Shown: in pieces, positions 11,798 through 20,532 of the stretch
Layout: every line of letters starts with the position of its first letter
How positions within the stretch are numbered: position 1 is the stretch's first letter
NCBI RefSeq assembly: GCF_002008165.1
Contig: NZ_MRDM01000011.1
Coordinates: 434,001-498,000, forward strand
DNA length: 64,000 nucleotides
Direction of reading: 5' to 3'
Origin: Rhizobium laguerreae
GTDB lineage: Bacteria > Pseudomonadota > Alphaproteobacteria > Rhizobiales > Rhizobiaceae
Notes under the pieces: generated by a model
What the model was told of the DNA's origin: nothing
Database searches by the model: none
Seen by the model: the letters and a program-made list of their open reading frames with translations, nothing else
Program-made: the position numbers and the translations under genes

Positions 11798-12829
11798 TCA
11801 CACCCCGCCTCGCACGCGATCCACCAGCAGACGCACATGCTCGGGGTCAGCCTGCGGTGTAATACCGTGACCGAGATTGAAGATCAGCGGACCATTGCCG
11901 AGATGCTGCAGAATATCATCGATGCCTTCCTCCAGCGCCCGGCCGCCGGCAACGACACGCATCGGATCGAGGTTGCCCTGAACCGGTCCATCTCTTTGAA
12001 GTTCGGCGGCAAAGGCCAGCGGAACCGACCAGTCGAGGCCGATCGCGTCAGCACCCGTCTTCTGGCGATAGGTCTTGAGCTGGTAGCCGGCGCCCTTGGC
12101 AAAGGCGATGATGCGAGCATGCGGCCGTTGTGATTTGACCGAAGCAATCATCCGCGCAACCGGCCTGATCGCGAACGCCTCGAACTCCTTCTCGCCGAGA
12201 ACACCTGCCCAGGAATCGAAGATCTGCACGGCATCGGCGCCGGCGTCGATCTGGGCGACGAGATAATCGGCCGATACGTCGGCAAGCAGCATCAGCAGAT
12301 GCTCGAAAGCGCGGGCATGCTTGTAGGCGAAGAGACGGGCCGGGGCTTGATCCGGCGTGCCGTGACCGGCGATCATGTAGGTCGCAACCGTCCATGGCGC
12401 GCCGCAGAAACCGAGCAGCGTCGTCTCCGCTGGCAGTTCTTCACGCAGCCGCCGTACCGTTTCCAGAACCGGCCTGAGATAATCGACAACCTCTTCGCCG
12501 TTCAAACTGCCGATCCCGGCTTCATCGATCGGATCCATCTCCGGGCCATGGCCCTCGGTGAACCGGACATTTCGCTTCATTGCGTCTGGAATGACCAGGA
12601 TATCGGAAAACAGAATGGCCGCATCGAAGCCATAGCGGCGGATCGGCTGCAATGTCACTTCGACGGCGTGCTCAGGCGTGTAGCAGAGATCGAGAAAACT
12701 CCCTGCCTTTGCTCGTGTCTCCCGATATTCCGGAAGATAACGTCCTGCCTGTCTCATCAGCCAGAGAGGAGGAGGGGAGAGGCTTTCGCCACTCAAAACC
12801 CTCATGATCTTTCGGCGCGTATCGCTCAA
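11798..12829 (-). CDS. hemE: Uroporphyrinogen decarboxylase
   Basis: Decarboxylates the four acetate side chains of uroporphyrinogen III to give coproporphyrinogen III in haem synthesis. The 343-residue product carries the signature [12 protein letters not shown] at residues 25-36, including the arginines that hold the substrate carboxylates, and the later G-F-C-G-A-P-W-T motif. The start is read as TTG at 12829, which gives the N terminus M-S-D-T-R-R-K-I-M; an internal ATG eight codons later is the alternative. It is the first gene left of the proposed origin. Linkage of oriC to hemE is established for alphaproteobacteria such as Caulobacter and Sinorhizobium. Confidence 0.97.
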   Translation of the reverse strand: MSDTRRKIMRVLSGESLSPPPLWLMRQAGRYLPEYRETRAKAGSFLDLCYTPEHAVEVTLQPIRRYGFDAAILFSDILVIPDAMKRNVRFTEGHGPEMDPIDEAGIGSLNGEEVVDYLRPVLETVRRLREELPAETTLLGFCGAPWTVATYMIAGHGTPDQAPARLFAYKHARAFEHLLMLLADVSADYLVAQIDAGADAVQIFDSWAGVLGEKEFEAFAIRPVARMIASVKSQRPHARIIAFAKGAGYQLKTYRQKTGADAIGLDWSVPLAFAAELQRDGPVQGNLDPMRVVAGGRALEEGIDDILQHLGNGPLIFNLGHGITPQADPEHVRLLVDRVRGGV

Positions 12830-13230
12830 ACGCTTCTTCCCTATAAAAAAACAAAGATCTTTTAAAAGGTTTCTATTTCTTAGAGTCGGTGACTATCAAG
12901 GATTAAAATCCATCCACCGCCGATGCCATTTGTCGCGCGCCTGCAAAAGAACATCGGAAGGATTTGCCGATTTCGTCTGAATCTCGGGGAGAAGCCGAAT
13001 CTGAAAATGATTCCAAATCCTTCCGGACCGGCAATTTTTCGCATCGCTGTGGATAGGCTGTGGACCAGCTTTCAAGAAATAGATCTCTTCCCCATCGTCC
13101 ACAGCGCCAATCGAAACCGATCGGCAGAATCCGAAATGTGGATAAGGGGGCATGTTTTCCCTTGCCGGAGACGGCCTCGCCGCCGTAGCTCTGTTTCATC
13201 CAGTCTTTTCAACAGGCAGCGGAAAATAGC
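12830..13230. other. Putative chromosomal replication origin (oriC)
   Basis: A 401-base gene-free stretch between the divergent genes hemE and ppsR. It has a perfect DnaA box TGTGGATAA at 13137-13145, an 8/9 match at 13048-13056, and weaker 7/9 matches at 13059-13067 and 13095-13103. The hemE side is A+T-rich (12841-12880), a candidate unwinding element and hemE promoter. Five GANTC sites, the target of the CcrM cell-cycle methylase of alphaproteobacteria, fall within 12883-13131. Gene direction switches here. What is seen are the motifs; that this is the functional origin is inference from them and from the known hemE linkage. Confidence 0.85.
13137..13145 (-). promoter_or_regulatory. Perfect DnaA box
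   Basis: TGTGGATAA, the reverse complement of the strong DnaA box TTATCCACA. It is the best of a cluster of boxes within the proposed oriC. Confidence 0.85.
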
Positions 13231-14052
13231 GTGGAGAACAGAACGAACTTCTTTCATCTGCATCTGATTTCTGACTCAACGGGAGAGACTCTGATCTCCG
13301 CCGGGCGCGCCGCGTCGGCGCAGTTCAGATCGGCGCAGCCGATCGAACATGTCTATCCGCTGATCCGCAATCGCAAGCAGCTGCTGCCGGTTCTGCAGGC
13401 GATCGATGACGCACCAGGTATCGTGCTCTACACCATTGTCGACCGGGAGCTTGCGAGCCTGATCGATGAGCGCTGCATCGAGATGGGTGTCGCCTCGGTG
13501 AATGTGCTGGAGCCGGTGATGAATGCCTTCCAGATCTATCTCGGCGCCCCGTCTCGCCGTCGTGTCGGGGCCCAGCATGTGATGAATGCCGGCTACTTCG
13601 CGCGCATCGAAGCGCTGAATTTCACCATGGATCACGATGACGGCCAGATGCCCGACGATTACAACGATGCCGATGTCGTGATCATCGGCATCAGCCGTAC
13701 GTCGAAAACACCGACCAGCATCTACCTCGCCAACCGAGGCATCAAGACGGCGAATATTCCAATCGTCTATGGCGTGCCATTGCCGGAGAGCCTCTTCGTC
13801 GCGAGCAAACCGCTGATCGTCTGCCTGATCGCCACCACCGACCGTATTTCCCAGGTGCGGGAAAATCGTGTGCTCGGAGTGACGCAGGGCTTCGATCGCG
13901 AACACTACACCGATCGTGCCGCGATTTCGGAGGAGCTGAAATATGCCCGCTCTCTTTGCGCCCGCCATAACTGGCCGCTGATCGACGTCACCCGCCGCTC
14001 AATCGAGGAAACAGCCGCAGCAATCGTTGCCCTGCGGCCGAAGCTGCGCTAA
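13231..14052 (+). CDS. ppsR: Pyruvate,phosphate dikinase / PEP synthase regulatory protein (DUF299)
   Basis: Bifunctional serine/threonine kinase-phosphorylase of the DUF299 family, which turns PPDK or PEP synthase off with ADP and on with phosphate. The 273-residue product has the family P-loop G-I-S-R-T-S-K-T at residues 153-160 and the N-terminal [10 protein letters not shown] motif. The start is GTG with a weak purine-rich sequence upstream. It is the first gene right of the proposed origin and heads ppsR-maf-aroE-coaE-dnaQ. Whether the target here is PPDK or PpsA cannot be told from this window; rhizobia usually have PPDK, so PDRP1-type activity is more likely. Confidence 0.93.
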   Translation: MENRTNFFHLHLISDSTGETLISAGRAASAQFRSAQPIEHVYPLIRNRKQLLPVLQAIDDAPGIVLYTIVDRELASLIDERCIEMGVASVNVLEPVMNAFQIYLGAPSRRRVGAQHVMNAGYFARIEALNFTMDHDDGQMPDDYNDADVVIIGISRTSKTPTSIYLANRGIKTANIPIVYGVPLPESLFVASKPLIVCLIATTDRISQVRENRVLGVTQGFDREHYTDRAAISEELKYARSLCARHNWPLIDVTRRSIEETAAAIVALRPKLR

Positions 14053-14085
14053 GCGCTGACGAAAAGCCGGCACGCCGAGGAACCC

Positions 14086-14685
14086 ATGACGCCGAAACTC
14101 ATCCTTGCATCGTCGAGCCCCTTTCGCCGGATGCTGATGGAAAATGCCGGTCTATCCTTCGAGGCGCATGCCGCAAGGATCGATGAACGGGCCATCGAAG
14201 CGCCACTGGAAAAAGCCGGCGCTAAGCCTGATGCCGTGGCCCTCGTCCTCGCCAGGGCCAAGGCCGAGGAAGTCAGCCGCCGCTTTCCGGATAGCCTGGT
14301 CATCGGTTCGGATCAGACGATGTCGCTTGGTGACAGCGTCTTCCATAAGCCGAAGGACCTGGCCGACGCGGCTAGCCATCTTCAGGCTCTTTCCGGCGTA
14401 ACTCACCGATTGAACAGCGCCGTCGCCATCGTCAGCGATGGCGTGGTCTTGTGGGAACATCTTGCCCATGCGGAATTGACGATGCGGCCGCTGACGGGGG
14501 AGTTCATCGCCAGACATCTGGCGCGGGTTGGCGAACGGGCGCTTTCCAGCGTCGGCGCCTATCAATTGGAGGGGGAGGGCATCCAGCTCTTCGAAAAGAT
14601 CGAGGGTGATTATTTCACCATTCTCGGCCTGCCGATGCTGCCGCTCTTAAAAAAATTGCGAGAATTCGGAGCGATCGATGGGTGA
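14086..14685 (+). CDS. maf: Maf-like nucleoside triphosphate pyrophosphatase
   Basis: House-cleaning pyrophosphatase of the Maf family, which hydrolyses non-canonical or specific nucleoside triphosphates (often dTTP, UTP or modified pyrimidines) and can affect septum formation. The 199-residue product shows the N-terminal S-S-S-P-F-R-R motif and G-S-D-Q-T in the active site. The ATG has GAGGAA seven bases upstream. The gene overlaps the start of aroE by eight bases. A second Maf copy is common in proteobacteria, so the subgroup and preferred substrate are uncertain. Confidence 0.92.
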   Translation: MTPKLILASSSPFRRMLMENAGLSFEAHAARIDERAIEAPLEKAGAKPDAVALVLARAKAEEVSRRFPDSLVIGSDQTMSLGDSVFHKPKDLADAASHLQALSGVTHRLNSAVAIVSDGVVLWEHLAHAELTMRPLTGEFIARHLARVGERALSSVGAYQLEGEGIQLFEKIEGDYFTILGLPMLPLLKKLREFGAIDG

Positions 14686-15535
14686 TTCACGTGAAACATT
14701 CGGGCCGAAAGCGTTTGTCACGGGCTTTCCCATCAAGCATTCGCGCTCGCCACTGATCCACGGATACTGGCTGAAGACGCTTGGCCTGCCGGGCAGTTAT
14801 CGCGCTCATGAAGTGGCACCCGGGGGCTTTGCCGATTTCATTCACTCGTTGAAGGATGGCAGTTCCGGCTTTACCGGAGGCAATGTCACCATTCCTCACA
14901 AGGAGTTGGCGTTCCGGCTCGCCGACAAACCGGACGCGCTATCGCAAGAGCTCGGCGCCGCGAACACGCTCTGGCTGGAGGAAGGCGCCCTGCATGCGAC
15001 GAATACCGACGGTCGTGGCTTCATCGCCAATCTTGATGAACGCCATCCGGGCTGGGACCGGCATGGCACGACCGTCGTCTTTGGCGCCGGCGGCGCCAGC
15101 CGGGCGATCATCCAGGCGGTCCGTGATCGCGGTTTCAAGGAGATCCACGTCGTCAACCGCACCGTCGAACGCGCGCGTGAGCTCGCGGATCGTTTTGGCC
15201 CGCGTGTTCGGGCCCACCCGATCGGGGCGCTTGCCGAAGTCATGAGCGGCGCCGGCCTCTTCATCAACACAACCTCGCTCGGCATGGACGGCGAGCCAGC
15301 GCCGCAACTCGATTTCTCGCCTCTTGCAGCCGATGCCGTCGTCACCGATATCGTTTATGTGCCCTTGAAGACGCCGATCCTCGCCCAAGCGGAAGAGCAA
15401 GGATTTCCCATCGTCGATGGTCTCGGCATGCTCTTGCACCAGGCCGTGCCCGGATTCGAGAAATGGTTCGGCCAGCGTCCCGTCGTCGATGCGCCGCTGC
15501 GCGCGCTCATCATCGCGGATATGGAAGCACACTGA
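14678..15535 (+). CDS. aroE: Shikimate dehydrogenase (NADP+)
   Basis: Reduces 3-dehydroshikimate to shikimate in the chorismate pathway. The 285-residue product has the substrate-binding P-I-K-H-S-R-S-P motif at residues 18-25, the catalytic lysine in N-V-T-I-P-H-K and the NADP-binding G-A-G-G-A-S-R motif. The gene overlaps maf by eight bases and its TGA overlaps the ATG of coaE (ATGA). A 15/16 parS match sits at codons 2-7, so residues 3-7 (D-S-R-E-T) are fixed by that site, a parallel to rsmG. Confidence 0.96.
   Translation: MGDSRETFGPKAFVTGFPIKHSRSPLIHGYWLKTLGLPGSYRAHEVAPGGFADFIHSLKDGSSGFTGGNVTIPHKELAFRLADKPDALSQELGAANTLWLEEGALHATNTDGRGFIANLDERHPGWDRHGTTVVFGAGGASRAIIQAVRDRGFKEIHVVNRTVERARELADRFGPRVRAHPIGALAEVMSGAGLFINTTSLGMDGEPAPQLDFSPLAADAVVTDIVYVPLKTPILAQAEEQGFPIVDGLGMLLHQAVPGFEKWFGQRPVVDAPLRALIIADMEAH
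14683..14698. promoter_or_regulatory. parS-like site in the start of aroE
   Basis: TGATTCACGTGAAACA matches the parS consensus at 15 of 16 positions. It lies on the far side of the proposed origin from the mnmG/rsmG sites, about 1.5 kb from oriC, within coding sequence. Confidence 0.88.
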
Positions 15536-16146
15536 TGCTGAAGATCGGCCTCACCGGCTCCATCGGAATGGGAAAATCGACAGCGGCAAAGCTCTTCGCC
15601 GACGCAGGAATCCCGGTGAACGATTCGGATGCCGTGGTCCACGATCTCTATGCCGGCGAGGCTGCACCCCTGGTGAATGCCGCTTTCCCCGGCACGATGA
15701 AGAATGGAGCCGTCGACCGGCGTGAACTCGGCCGCCAGCTCGCTCTTGATCCTGACGGCTTCAAACGCCTGGAAGCGATCGTCCATCCGCTGGTTCGCAA
15801 ACGCGAGACGGAATTTCTGAAGCGACAACGCGCCGCCGGCGCCGACATGGTATTGCTCGATATTCCACTACTTTTCGAAACCGGCGCCGTGACAAGAGTG
15901 GATGTCGTCGTCGTCGTCAGCACTGGTCCACAGATTCAACGCCAAAGGGTGCTTGCGCGCGAAGGCATGACCGAGGAAAAATTCGACATGATTCTCTCAC
16001 GCCAGACGCCGGACACGGAAAAACGGCGCCGGGCCGATTATCTGATCGACACCAGTTACAGTATCGCGACGACGAGGGAACGGGTATTCGAGATCGTCGC
16101 CGACCTGAAAACGCGGATTGCCAAGGGAGATTTCCGGAATGCGTGA
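15535..16146 (+). CDS. coaE: Dephospho-CoA kinase
   Basis: Final step of coenzyme A synthesis: phosphorylates the 3'-hydroxyl of dephospho-CoA. The 203-residue product has the P-loop G-S-I-G-M-G-K-S-T at residues 8-16 and the later D-I-P-L-L-F-E motif. The ATG at 15535 overlaps the aroE stop; a longer frame back to 15463 would run through the end of aroE and adds no family sequence. The stop overlaps the dnaQ start. Placement between aroE and dnaQ is common in rhizobia. Confidence 0.95.
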   Translation: MLKIGLTGSIGMGKSTAAKLFADAGIPVNDSDAVVHDLYAGEAAPLVNAAFPGTMKNGAVDRRELGRQLALDPDGFKRLEAIVHPLVRKRETEFLKRQRAAGADMVLLDIPLLFETGAVTRVDVVVVVSTGPQIQRQRVLAREGMTEEKFDMILSRQTPDTEKRRRADYLIDTSYSIATTRERVFEIVADLKTRIAKGDFRNA

Positions 16147-16861
16147 GATCATCTTCGATACGGAAACAACCGGCCTCGACAACCGCGCCGACCGCATCAT
16201 CGAAATCGGCGGCATCGAGCTCTTCGATCATTTCCCCACCGGCAACACGATCCATATCTTCATCAATCCTGGAGATCAGAAGGTTCATCCAGATGCGCTC
16301 GCCGTGCACGGCATTACCGATGAATTCCTGAAGGACAAGCAGCCTTTCGCCGAGGTTGCCGAACAAATCCTCGCCTTCTTCGGTGATGCGAAGTGGATTG
16401 CCCATAACGCCACCTTCGATATGGGTTTCATCAATGCGGAATTCGCGCGGATCGGTTTGCCGCCAATCCTGCCGGAACGGGTGCTCGATACGCTGTCAAT
16501 GGCGCGGCGCAAACATCCGATGGGGCCGAATTCGCTCGATGCGCTTTGCCGGCGCTACGGCATCGATAATTCGCACCGCACCAAACACGGCGCGCTGCTC
16601 GACTCTGAACTGCTTGCCGAAGTCTATATCGAGATGATCGGCGGCAGACAGGCAGCCCTCGGCCTCGGCATGGTCGGCCAATCCAACCAGGCAGCTCGCG
16701 GTGACATGGGGATGGAAGACGACGTGGTGATTGCCGCCGTGCTCGAGCGGCCCCGGCCGCTCGCCCCGCGCCTCAGCCAAACCGAGGAGCAGGCGCATGA
16801 GGCGCTCGTCGCCAAACTCGGTGAAAAAAGCGTCTGGGCGAAATACGCCAACCTCGATTAA
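16139..16861 (+). CDS. dnaQ: DNA polymerase III subunit epsilon (proofreading exonuclease)
   Basis: 3'-5' exonuclease of the replicative polymerase. The 240-residue product has the three exonuclease motifs: Exo I F-D-T-E-T-T-G at residues 6-12, Exo II around N-A-T-F-D and Exo III around H-G-A-L-L-D-S-E. The C-terminal tail, L-G-E-K-S-V-W, is of the kind that binds the polymerase alpha subunit. The start at 16139 overlaps the coaE stop, with GGGAG upstream, and places the exonuclease motif at the N terminus as usual; a frame extending to 16118 is rejected. It ends the ppsR-to-dnaQ group. Confidence 0.95.
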   Translation: MREIIFDTETTGLDNRADRIIEIGGIELFDHFPTGNTIHIFINPGDQKVHPDALAVHGITDEFLKDKQPFAEVAEQILAFFGDAKWIAHNATFDMGFINAEFARIGLPPILPERVLDTLSMARRKHPMGPNSLDALCRRYGIDNSHRTKHGALLDSELLAEVYIEMIGGRQAALGLGMVGQSNQAARGDMGMEDDVVIAAVLERPRPLAPRLSQTEEQAHEALVAKLGEKSVWAKYANLD

Positions 16862-16879
16862 ACCGGTCCTCAATTGAAA

Positions 16880-16902
16880 ATGCCCGGGACCAGCCCGGGC
16901 AT
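16880..16902 (-). terminator. Terminator hairpin of secB
   Basis: Nine-base perfect arms ATGCCCGGG / CCCGGGCAT with a five-base loop. On the minus strand a TTTTC run follows, so it best serves secB; it may also slow plus-strand transcripts from dnaQ. Confidence 0.82.
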
Positions 16903-16928
16903 CCGCATTTCAGACAAGAAAGAGCCGG

Positions 16929-17411
16929 TCAGTTCGGAACGGCCTGAACCTTGGCGCGGGCCTGTTCTTCGGCAACGCGCTGAGCGAACATCTGCGTGAA
17001 GTCGATCGGATCGATCATCAGCGGCGGGAAACCGCCGTTGCGGGTGACGTCGGCGATGATCTGACGGGCAAAGGGGAAAAGCATGCGCGGGCACTCGATG
17101 AAGAGAACCGGCAGCATGTGTTCCTGCGGGAAACCGGCAACGCGGAAAACGCCGCCATAGGTGAGTTCGGCATGGAAAACCGTCTTGTCGCCGTCCTTGG
17201 CTTCGGCATTCAGCGACAGCACGACATCGAAATCCGTATCGGAAAGCGGGTTGGCGTTGACGTTCACATTGATGTTGATCGTCGGCGCCTTGTCGCGGGC
17301 CTGCAGCGAACGCGGCGCACCCGGATTTTCGAAGGACAGATCCTTGGTATATTGCGCAAGGATCGAAAGGGTGGGGTTGGCCGCACCGTTGCTGTTGTTA
17401 TCGTCTGCCAT
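16929..17411 (-). CDS. secB: Protein-export chaperone SecB
   Basis: Cytoplasmic tetrameric chaperone that keeps precursor proteins unfolded and hands them to SecA. The 160-residue product is of normal length and shows the [10 protein letters not shown] motif near the N terminus and the L-F-P-F-A-R segment of the core. The start M-A-D-D-N-N at 17411 is chosen because GAGGAAA lies just upstream; an in-frame extension to 17456 adds unrelated residues. It is followed by a clear terminator hairpin. Confidence 0.96.
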   Translation of the reverse strand: MADDNNSNGAANPTLSILAQYTKDLSFENPGAPRSLQARDKAPTININVNVNANPLSDTDFDVVLSLNAEAKDGDKTVFHAELTYGGVFRVAGFPQEHMLPVLFIECPRMLFPFARQIIADVTRNGGFPPLMIDPIDFTQMFAQRVAEEQARAKVQAVPN

Positions 17412-17512
17412 TGGCTTTTCCTCGAGGGGCATGGGAATGGTGCCGCCATCTAACATTTCAGGGAAGGGCTTACAACCCTGGGCGCCTGGCCCGGTTGATC
17501 AGCCGCAGCGCC

Positions 17513-18028
17513 TCAATCGCCAAGATGCTTGCCGGACCACGGCGAGTTGCGATCCGGCTCTCTATGATAGTCCTCCTCGTCGAGATCGACTACCTTCGAG
17601 TTCGGCTTGCGGTCGCGGACATCGGGTTGCGGACCGGAGGAAGAGCCGCCCTTGGCGTTGACGACGACGAAGCGTTTGGCGATCGCCCGCCAGACGAGAT
17701 CGCGCACCGGCGGAATGAGAATGAGGATCGCGATGATATCCGTGAGGAAGCCGGGAATGATCAGGAGCAGCGAGGCGATGACGTTCATCGCCGGCCGCAG
17801 CAGGTCGCGGCCCGGCGTCACCCCATTTCGTCCTTCGCTCGACATGCGGCGCAAAATACCGATTCCCTGCCGGCGCAGCAGAACCACGCCGACAACGAAA
17901 CCCAGCATGACCAGAACAAGCGTCAGCCACAATCCGATAGCCTGGCCGACGACGACGAAACCGGCAATTTCGGCAAACGGCAGCAGCAGAATGAAGGCTG
18001 GCAGGATCGAAAAACGCATGTCGGTCAT
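17513..18028 (-). CDS. fxsA: FxsA family membrane protein
   Basis: FxsA-domain inner-membrane protein. The 171-residue product has a hydrophobic N-terminal half with about three membrane segments (roughly residues 8-25, 32-52 and 80-105) and a polar, charged C-terminal tail. The E. coli relative, when overproduced, eases exclusion of phage T7 by the F plasmid; its normal role is unknown. The start could be M1 (M-T-D-M) or M4. It is divergent from the Tim44-domain gene and about 100 bases upstream of secB. Confidence 0.85.
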   Translation of the reverse strand: MTDMRFSILPAFILLLPFAEIAGFVVVGQAIGLWLTLVLVMLGFVVGVVLLRRQGIGILRRMSSEGRNGVTPGRDLLRPAMNVIASLLLIIPGFLTDIIAILILIPPVRDLVWRAIAKRFVVVNAKGGSSSGPQPDVRDRKPNSKVVDLDEEDYHREPDRNSPWSGKHLGD

Positions 18029-18150
18029 GTCCCGGGCTCGCCGGTCTCCTCTTTGCGCCGGCGAAGATGCCAGCCATCATTTGAATCATCTGTATAGGCA
18101 GACTATATGGGAGTACAAATCAGAGATGTTAACGGCGGCTGCGATACGAT

Positions 18151-18855
18151 ATGAGTTCGAACGACTTCATCACATTATTTTTCCTGGTGGCGGCTGTGCT
18201 GATTTTCTTTCAGCTCCGCTCCGTGCTCGGGCGCCGTACAGGAAATGAGAAGCCGCCGCGCGATCTCTATACACCGCGGGATGCGGCTCCGGCCGAAGCC
18301 GCCGATGCCGGCAAGGTCGTGACGCTGCCGCGGCGCGATGCGACGACGGAGGATGAGGATCGCTTCGCCGCCATCGATGCTTTCGCGGCGCCCGGAACGC
18401 CGCTCAACGAATCGCTGCGTGCGCTGAACAAGGCCGACCCCGCCTTCAGCCCGAAGGAGTTTCTGAACGGCGCCCGCATGGCTTACGAGATGATCGTCAT
18501 CGCCTATGCCGATGGCGACCGGAAAACGCTGAAGAACTTGCTGTCGCGCGAAGTCTATGACGGCTTCGATGCGGCGATCGGCGAGCGCGAAGCTCGGGGC
18601 GAGAAGGTGAAGTCCACTTTCGTCGGCATCGATAAGGCCGAAATCACCCATGCGGAGACGAAGGGCAGCGAAGCGCAGATCACCGTGCGCATCGCCAGCC
18701 AGCTGATATCGGCCACCTACGACAAGGCGGATGTGCTGATCGAAGGCGACGCCGAAAACGTCGCCGAGGTCAACGACGTCTGGACCTTTGCCCGCGACAC
18801 CCGCTCGCGCGATCCGAACTGGAAACTCGTGGCGACCGAATCGGAACATGAGTGA
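18151..18855 (+). CDS. Tim44/TimA-domain membrane-anchored protein
   Basis: The 234-residue product has one N-terminal membrane segment (about residues 6-22), a charged, low-complexity linker and a C-terminal Tim44-like domain (about residues 95-225) of the NTF2-like fold. Tim44 tethers the import motor in mitochondria; alphaproteobacterial relatives are membrane-associated and of uncertain role. It overlaps the start of mltA by eight bases, so the two are likely co-translated. Whether it helps envelope export or the mltA product is unknown. The divergent gap to fxsA (122 bases) presumably holds both promoters. Confidence 0.85.
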   Translation: MSSNDFITLFFLVAAVLIFFQLRSVLGRRTGNEKPPRDLYTPRDAAPAEAADAGKVVTLPRRDATTEDEDRFAAIDAFAAPGTPLNESLRALNKADPAFSPKEFLNGARMAYEMIVIAYADGDRKTLKNLLSREVYDGFDAAIGEREARGEKVKSTFVGIDKAEITHAETKGSEAQITVRIASQLISATYDKADVLIEGDAENVAEVNDVWTFARDTRSRDPNWKLVATESEHE

Positions 18856-19966
18856 CCACGCATCGGACTTCGTCCTGCAGGCCATAAGCTTCGACACTCT
18901 GGAAGGCTGGAAGGATGATGATCCCTCCGGCCTTTTTGAAGTCATGCGAACCTGCCGGGGGCAGATCACCGATGTCAAACCGTACCGCACCGGATCGCTG
19001 GGCCTGAGCTCGGAAGACCTGCTTCCGCTTCTCGCCGCCGCCGAAGATTTCACGCCGTTATCTCCGGAATCGGCGCGCGCCTTTTTCGAGACGCACTGTC
19101 GGCCCTTTCTGATTCGCCGCAAGGACGGCGATTCCGGCTTCGTCACCGCCTTCTACGAACCTGATATCGACGTGTCGGACCGGCCGGACGATATTTTCCG
19201 TTTTCCTTTCTACCGGCGTCCGGACGATCTGATCGATCTCGATGACGCCAATCGCCCCGCCGGGCTCGACAAGGCCTATGCGTTCGGCCGTCTGCAGGAG
19301 GGCCGCGTCACTGCCTATCCGGACCGCCGCGCCATCGATCAGGGGTTTCTCGAGGGCCGTGGCCTCGAAATCGCCTGGGCGAAGTCGAAGGTCGATGTTT
19401 TCTTCGTGCATGTGCAAGGTGCTGCCCGCCTGCGTTATGAGGATGGTCGTATCGGCCGAATCACCTATGCGGCGAAGGCCGGCCACGCTTTCTCGGCGAT
19501 CGGCAAGCTGCTGATCGAGGGGGGCGAGATCGATCGGGCGGAGATTTCGATGCAGGCGATCCGTGCCTGGCTGGCGCGCAATCCCGAACGCGTCGATGAA
19601 GTCTTATGGCATAACCGCTCTTATATTTTCTTCCGTGAAGCGCCGGTTGCCGATCCGCAGGCAGGTCCGATTGCGGCCGCCAAGGTGCCGCTTCTCGCCG
19701 GGCGCGCGCTTGCGGTCGACCGGATGATCCATACCTTCGGCTTTCCCTTTTTCATTCGTGCCGAAAGCCTCACCCATCTCGACCAGGGCCGGCCGTTCCG
19801 CAGGCTGATGCTGGCGCTCGATACCGGTTCGGCGATCGTCGGGCCGGCGCGGGGTGATATCTTTACCGGTTCGGGGGATATGGCCGGGGAAAGTGCCGGC
19901 ACCGTCCGCAACGACGCCGATTTCGTCATCCTCATTCCCAATGCCGCCGCCGGACGATTCGACTGA
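18848..19966 (+). CDS. mltA: Membrane-bound lytic murein transglycosylase A family protein
   Basis: Lytic transglycosylase that cleaves peptidoglycan to 1,6-anhydro-muropeptides. The 372-residue product has the MltA domain (about residues 80-250) and the C-terminal 3D domain with L-D-T-G-S-A and G-S-G-D, containing the aspartates used for catalysis. The start at 18848 overlaps the preceding stop. No signal peptide or lipobox is visible at the N terminus (M-S-D-H-A-S-D-F), and a frame extension to 18788 does not add one, which is odd for an enzyme acting in the periplasm. The stop overlaps the next gene's ATG. Confidence 0.9.
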   Translation: MSDHASDFVLQAISFDTLEGWKDDDPSGLFEVMRTCRGQITDVKPYRTGSLGLSSEDLLPLLAAAEDFTPLSPESARAFFETHCRPFLIRRKDGDSGFVTAFYEPDIDVSDRPDDIFRFPFYRRPDDLIDLDDANRPAGLDKAYAFGRLQEGRVTAYPDRRAIDQGFLEGRGLEIAWAKSKVDVFFVHVQGAARLRYEDGRIGRITYAAKAGHAFSAIGKLLIEGGEIDRAEISMQAIRAWLARNPERVDEVLWHNRSYIFFREAPVADPQAGPIAAAKVPLLAGRALAVDRMIHTFGFPFFIRAESLTHLDQGRPFRRLMLALDTGSAIVGPARGDIFTGSGDMAGESAGTVRNDADFVILIPNAAAGRFD

Positions 19967-20532
19967 TGGCCAGGGACCGCAAGCTGAGCGCCGATGAGAG
20001 GATCCTCTGGGGCAAGGTCGCCCGCAGCACGCGGCCGATGCCCGGTAAGGCGGGGGCGTTGACCGAACTCGATGCCTTTCTTGCCGAAGCCGAAGCGGGA
20101 GCCGAACGGGAGCAGGAAAAGCAGACGCCCGCCACACCTACGCCGCTGCAGCCGACGGCACCGTCAACGGCGAAGCCATCGGCCGGGGTGCATCATCCGC
20201 TGGAAAAGCCGGTCAAGCGGAAGATCGCCAAGGGCCGGCTGGCGCTCGAAGCGCGGATCGACCTGCACGGGCTGGTGCAGAGCCAGGCCCATGCCATCCT
20301 TCTCGATTTCCTGATCCGCGCCCATGAGCGCGGCATGCGCCATGTGCTGGTCATTACCGGCAAGGGCAGCTCGATGGGCAGCGACGGCGCGCTGAAGCGG
20401 GCTGTGCCTCTCTGGTTCTCTAAGCCGGAATTCCGCTACCTGATCTCCTCCTATGAGCCGGCCGCACAACATCATGGCGGTGAGGGCGCGCTTTACATTC
20501 GCCTGTCGCGGCGGCATGGGGAAAGGCCATGA
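19966..20532 (+). CDS. Smr domain protein
   Basis: The 188-residue product has a variable, alanine- and proline-rich first half and a C-terminal Smr (MutS2-related) domain from about residue 95, with the D-L-H-G motif near residue 100 and the T-G-K-G motif near residue 135. Free-standing Smr proteins include nucleases; E. coli SmrB rescues collided ribosomes by cutting mRNA. Which activity applies here is unknown. The ATG overlaps the mltA stop and the stop overlaps the next gene, so mltA, this gene and the XRE gene form a tightly coupled set. Confidence 0.9.
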   Translation: MARDRKLSADERILWGKVARSTRPMPGKAGALTELDAFLAEAEAGAEREQEKQTPATPTPLQPTAPSTAKPSAGVHHPLEKPVKRKIAKGRLALEARIDLHGLVQSQAHAILLDFLIRAHERGMRHVLVITGKGSSMGSDGALKRAVPLWFSKPEFRYLISSYEPAAQHHGGEGALYIRLSRRHGERP

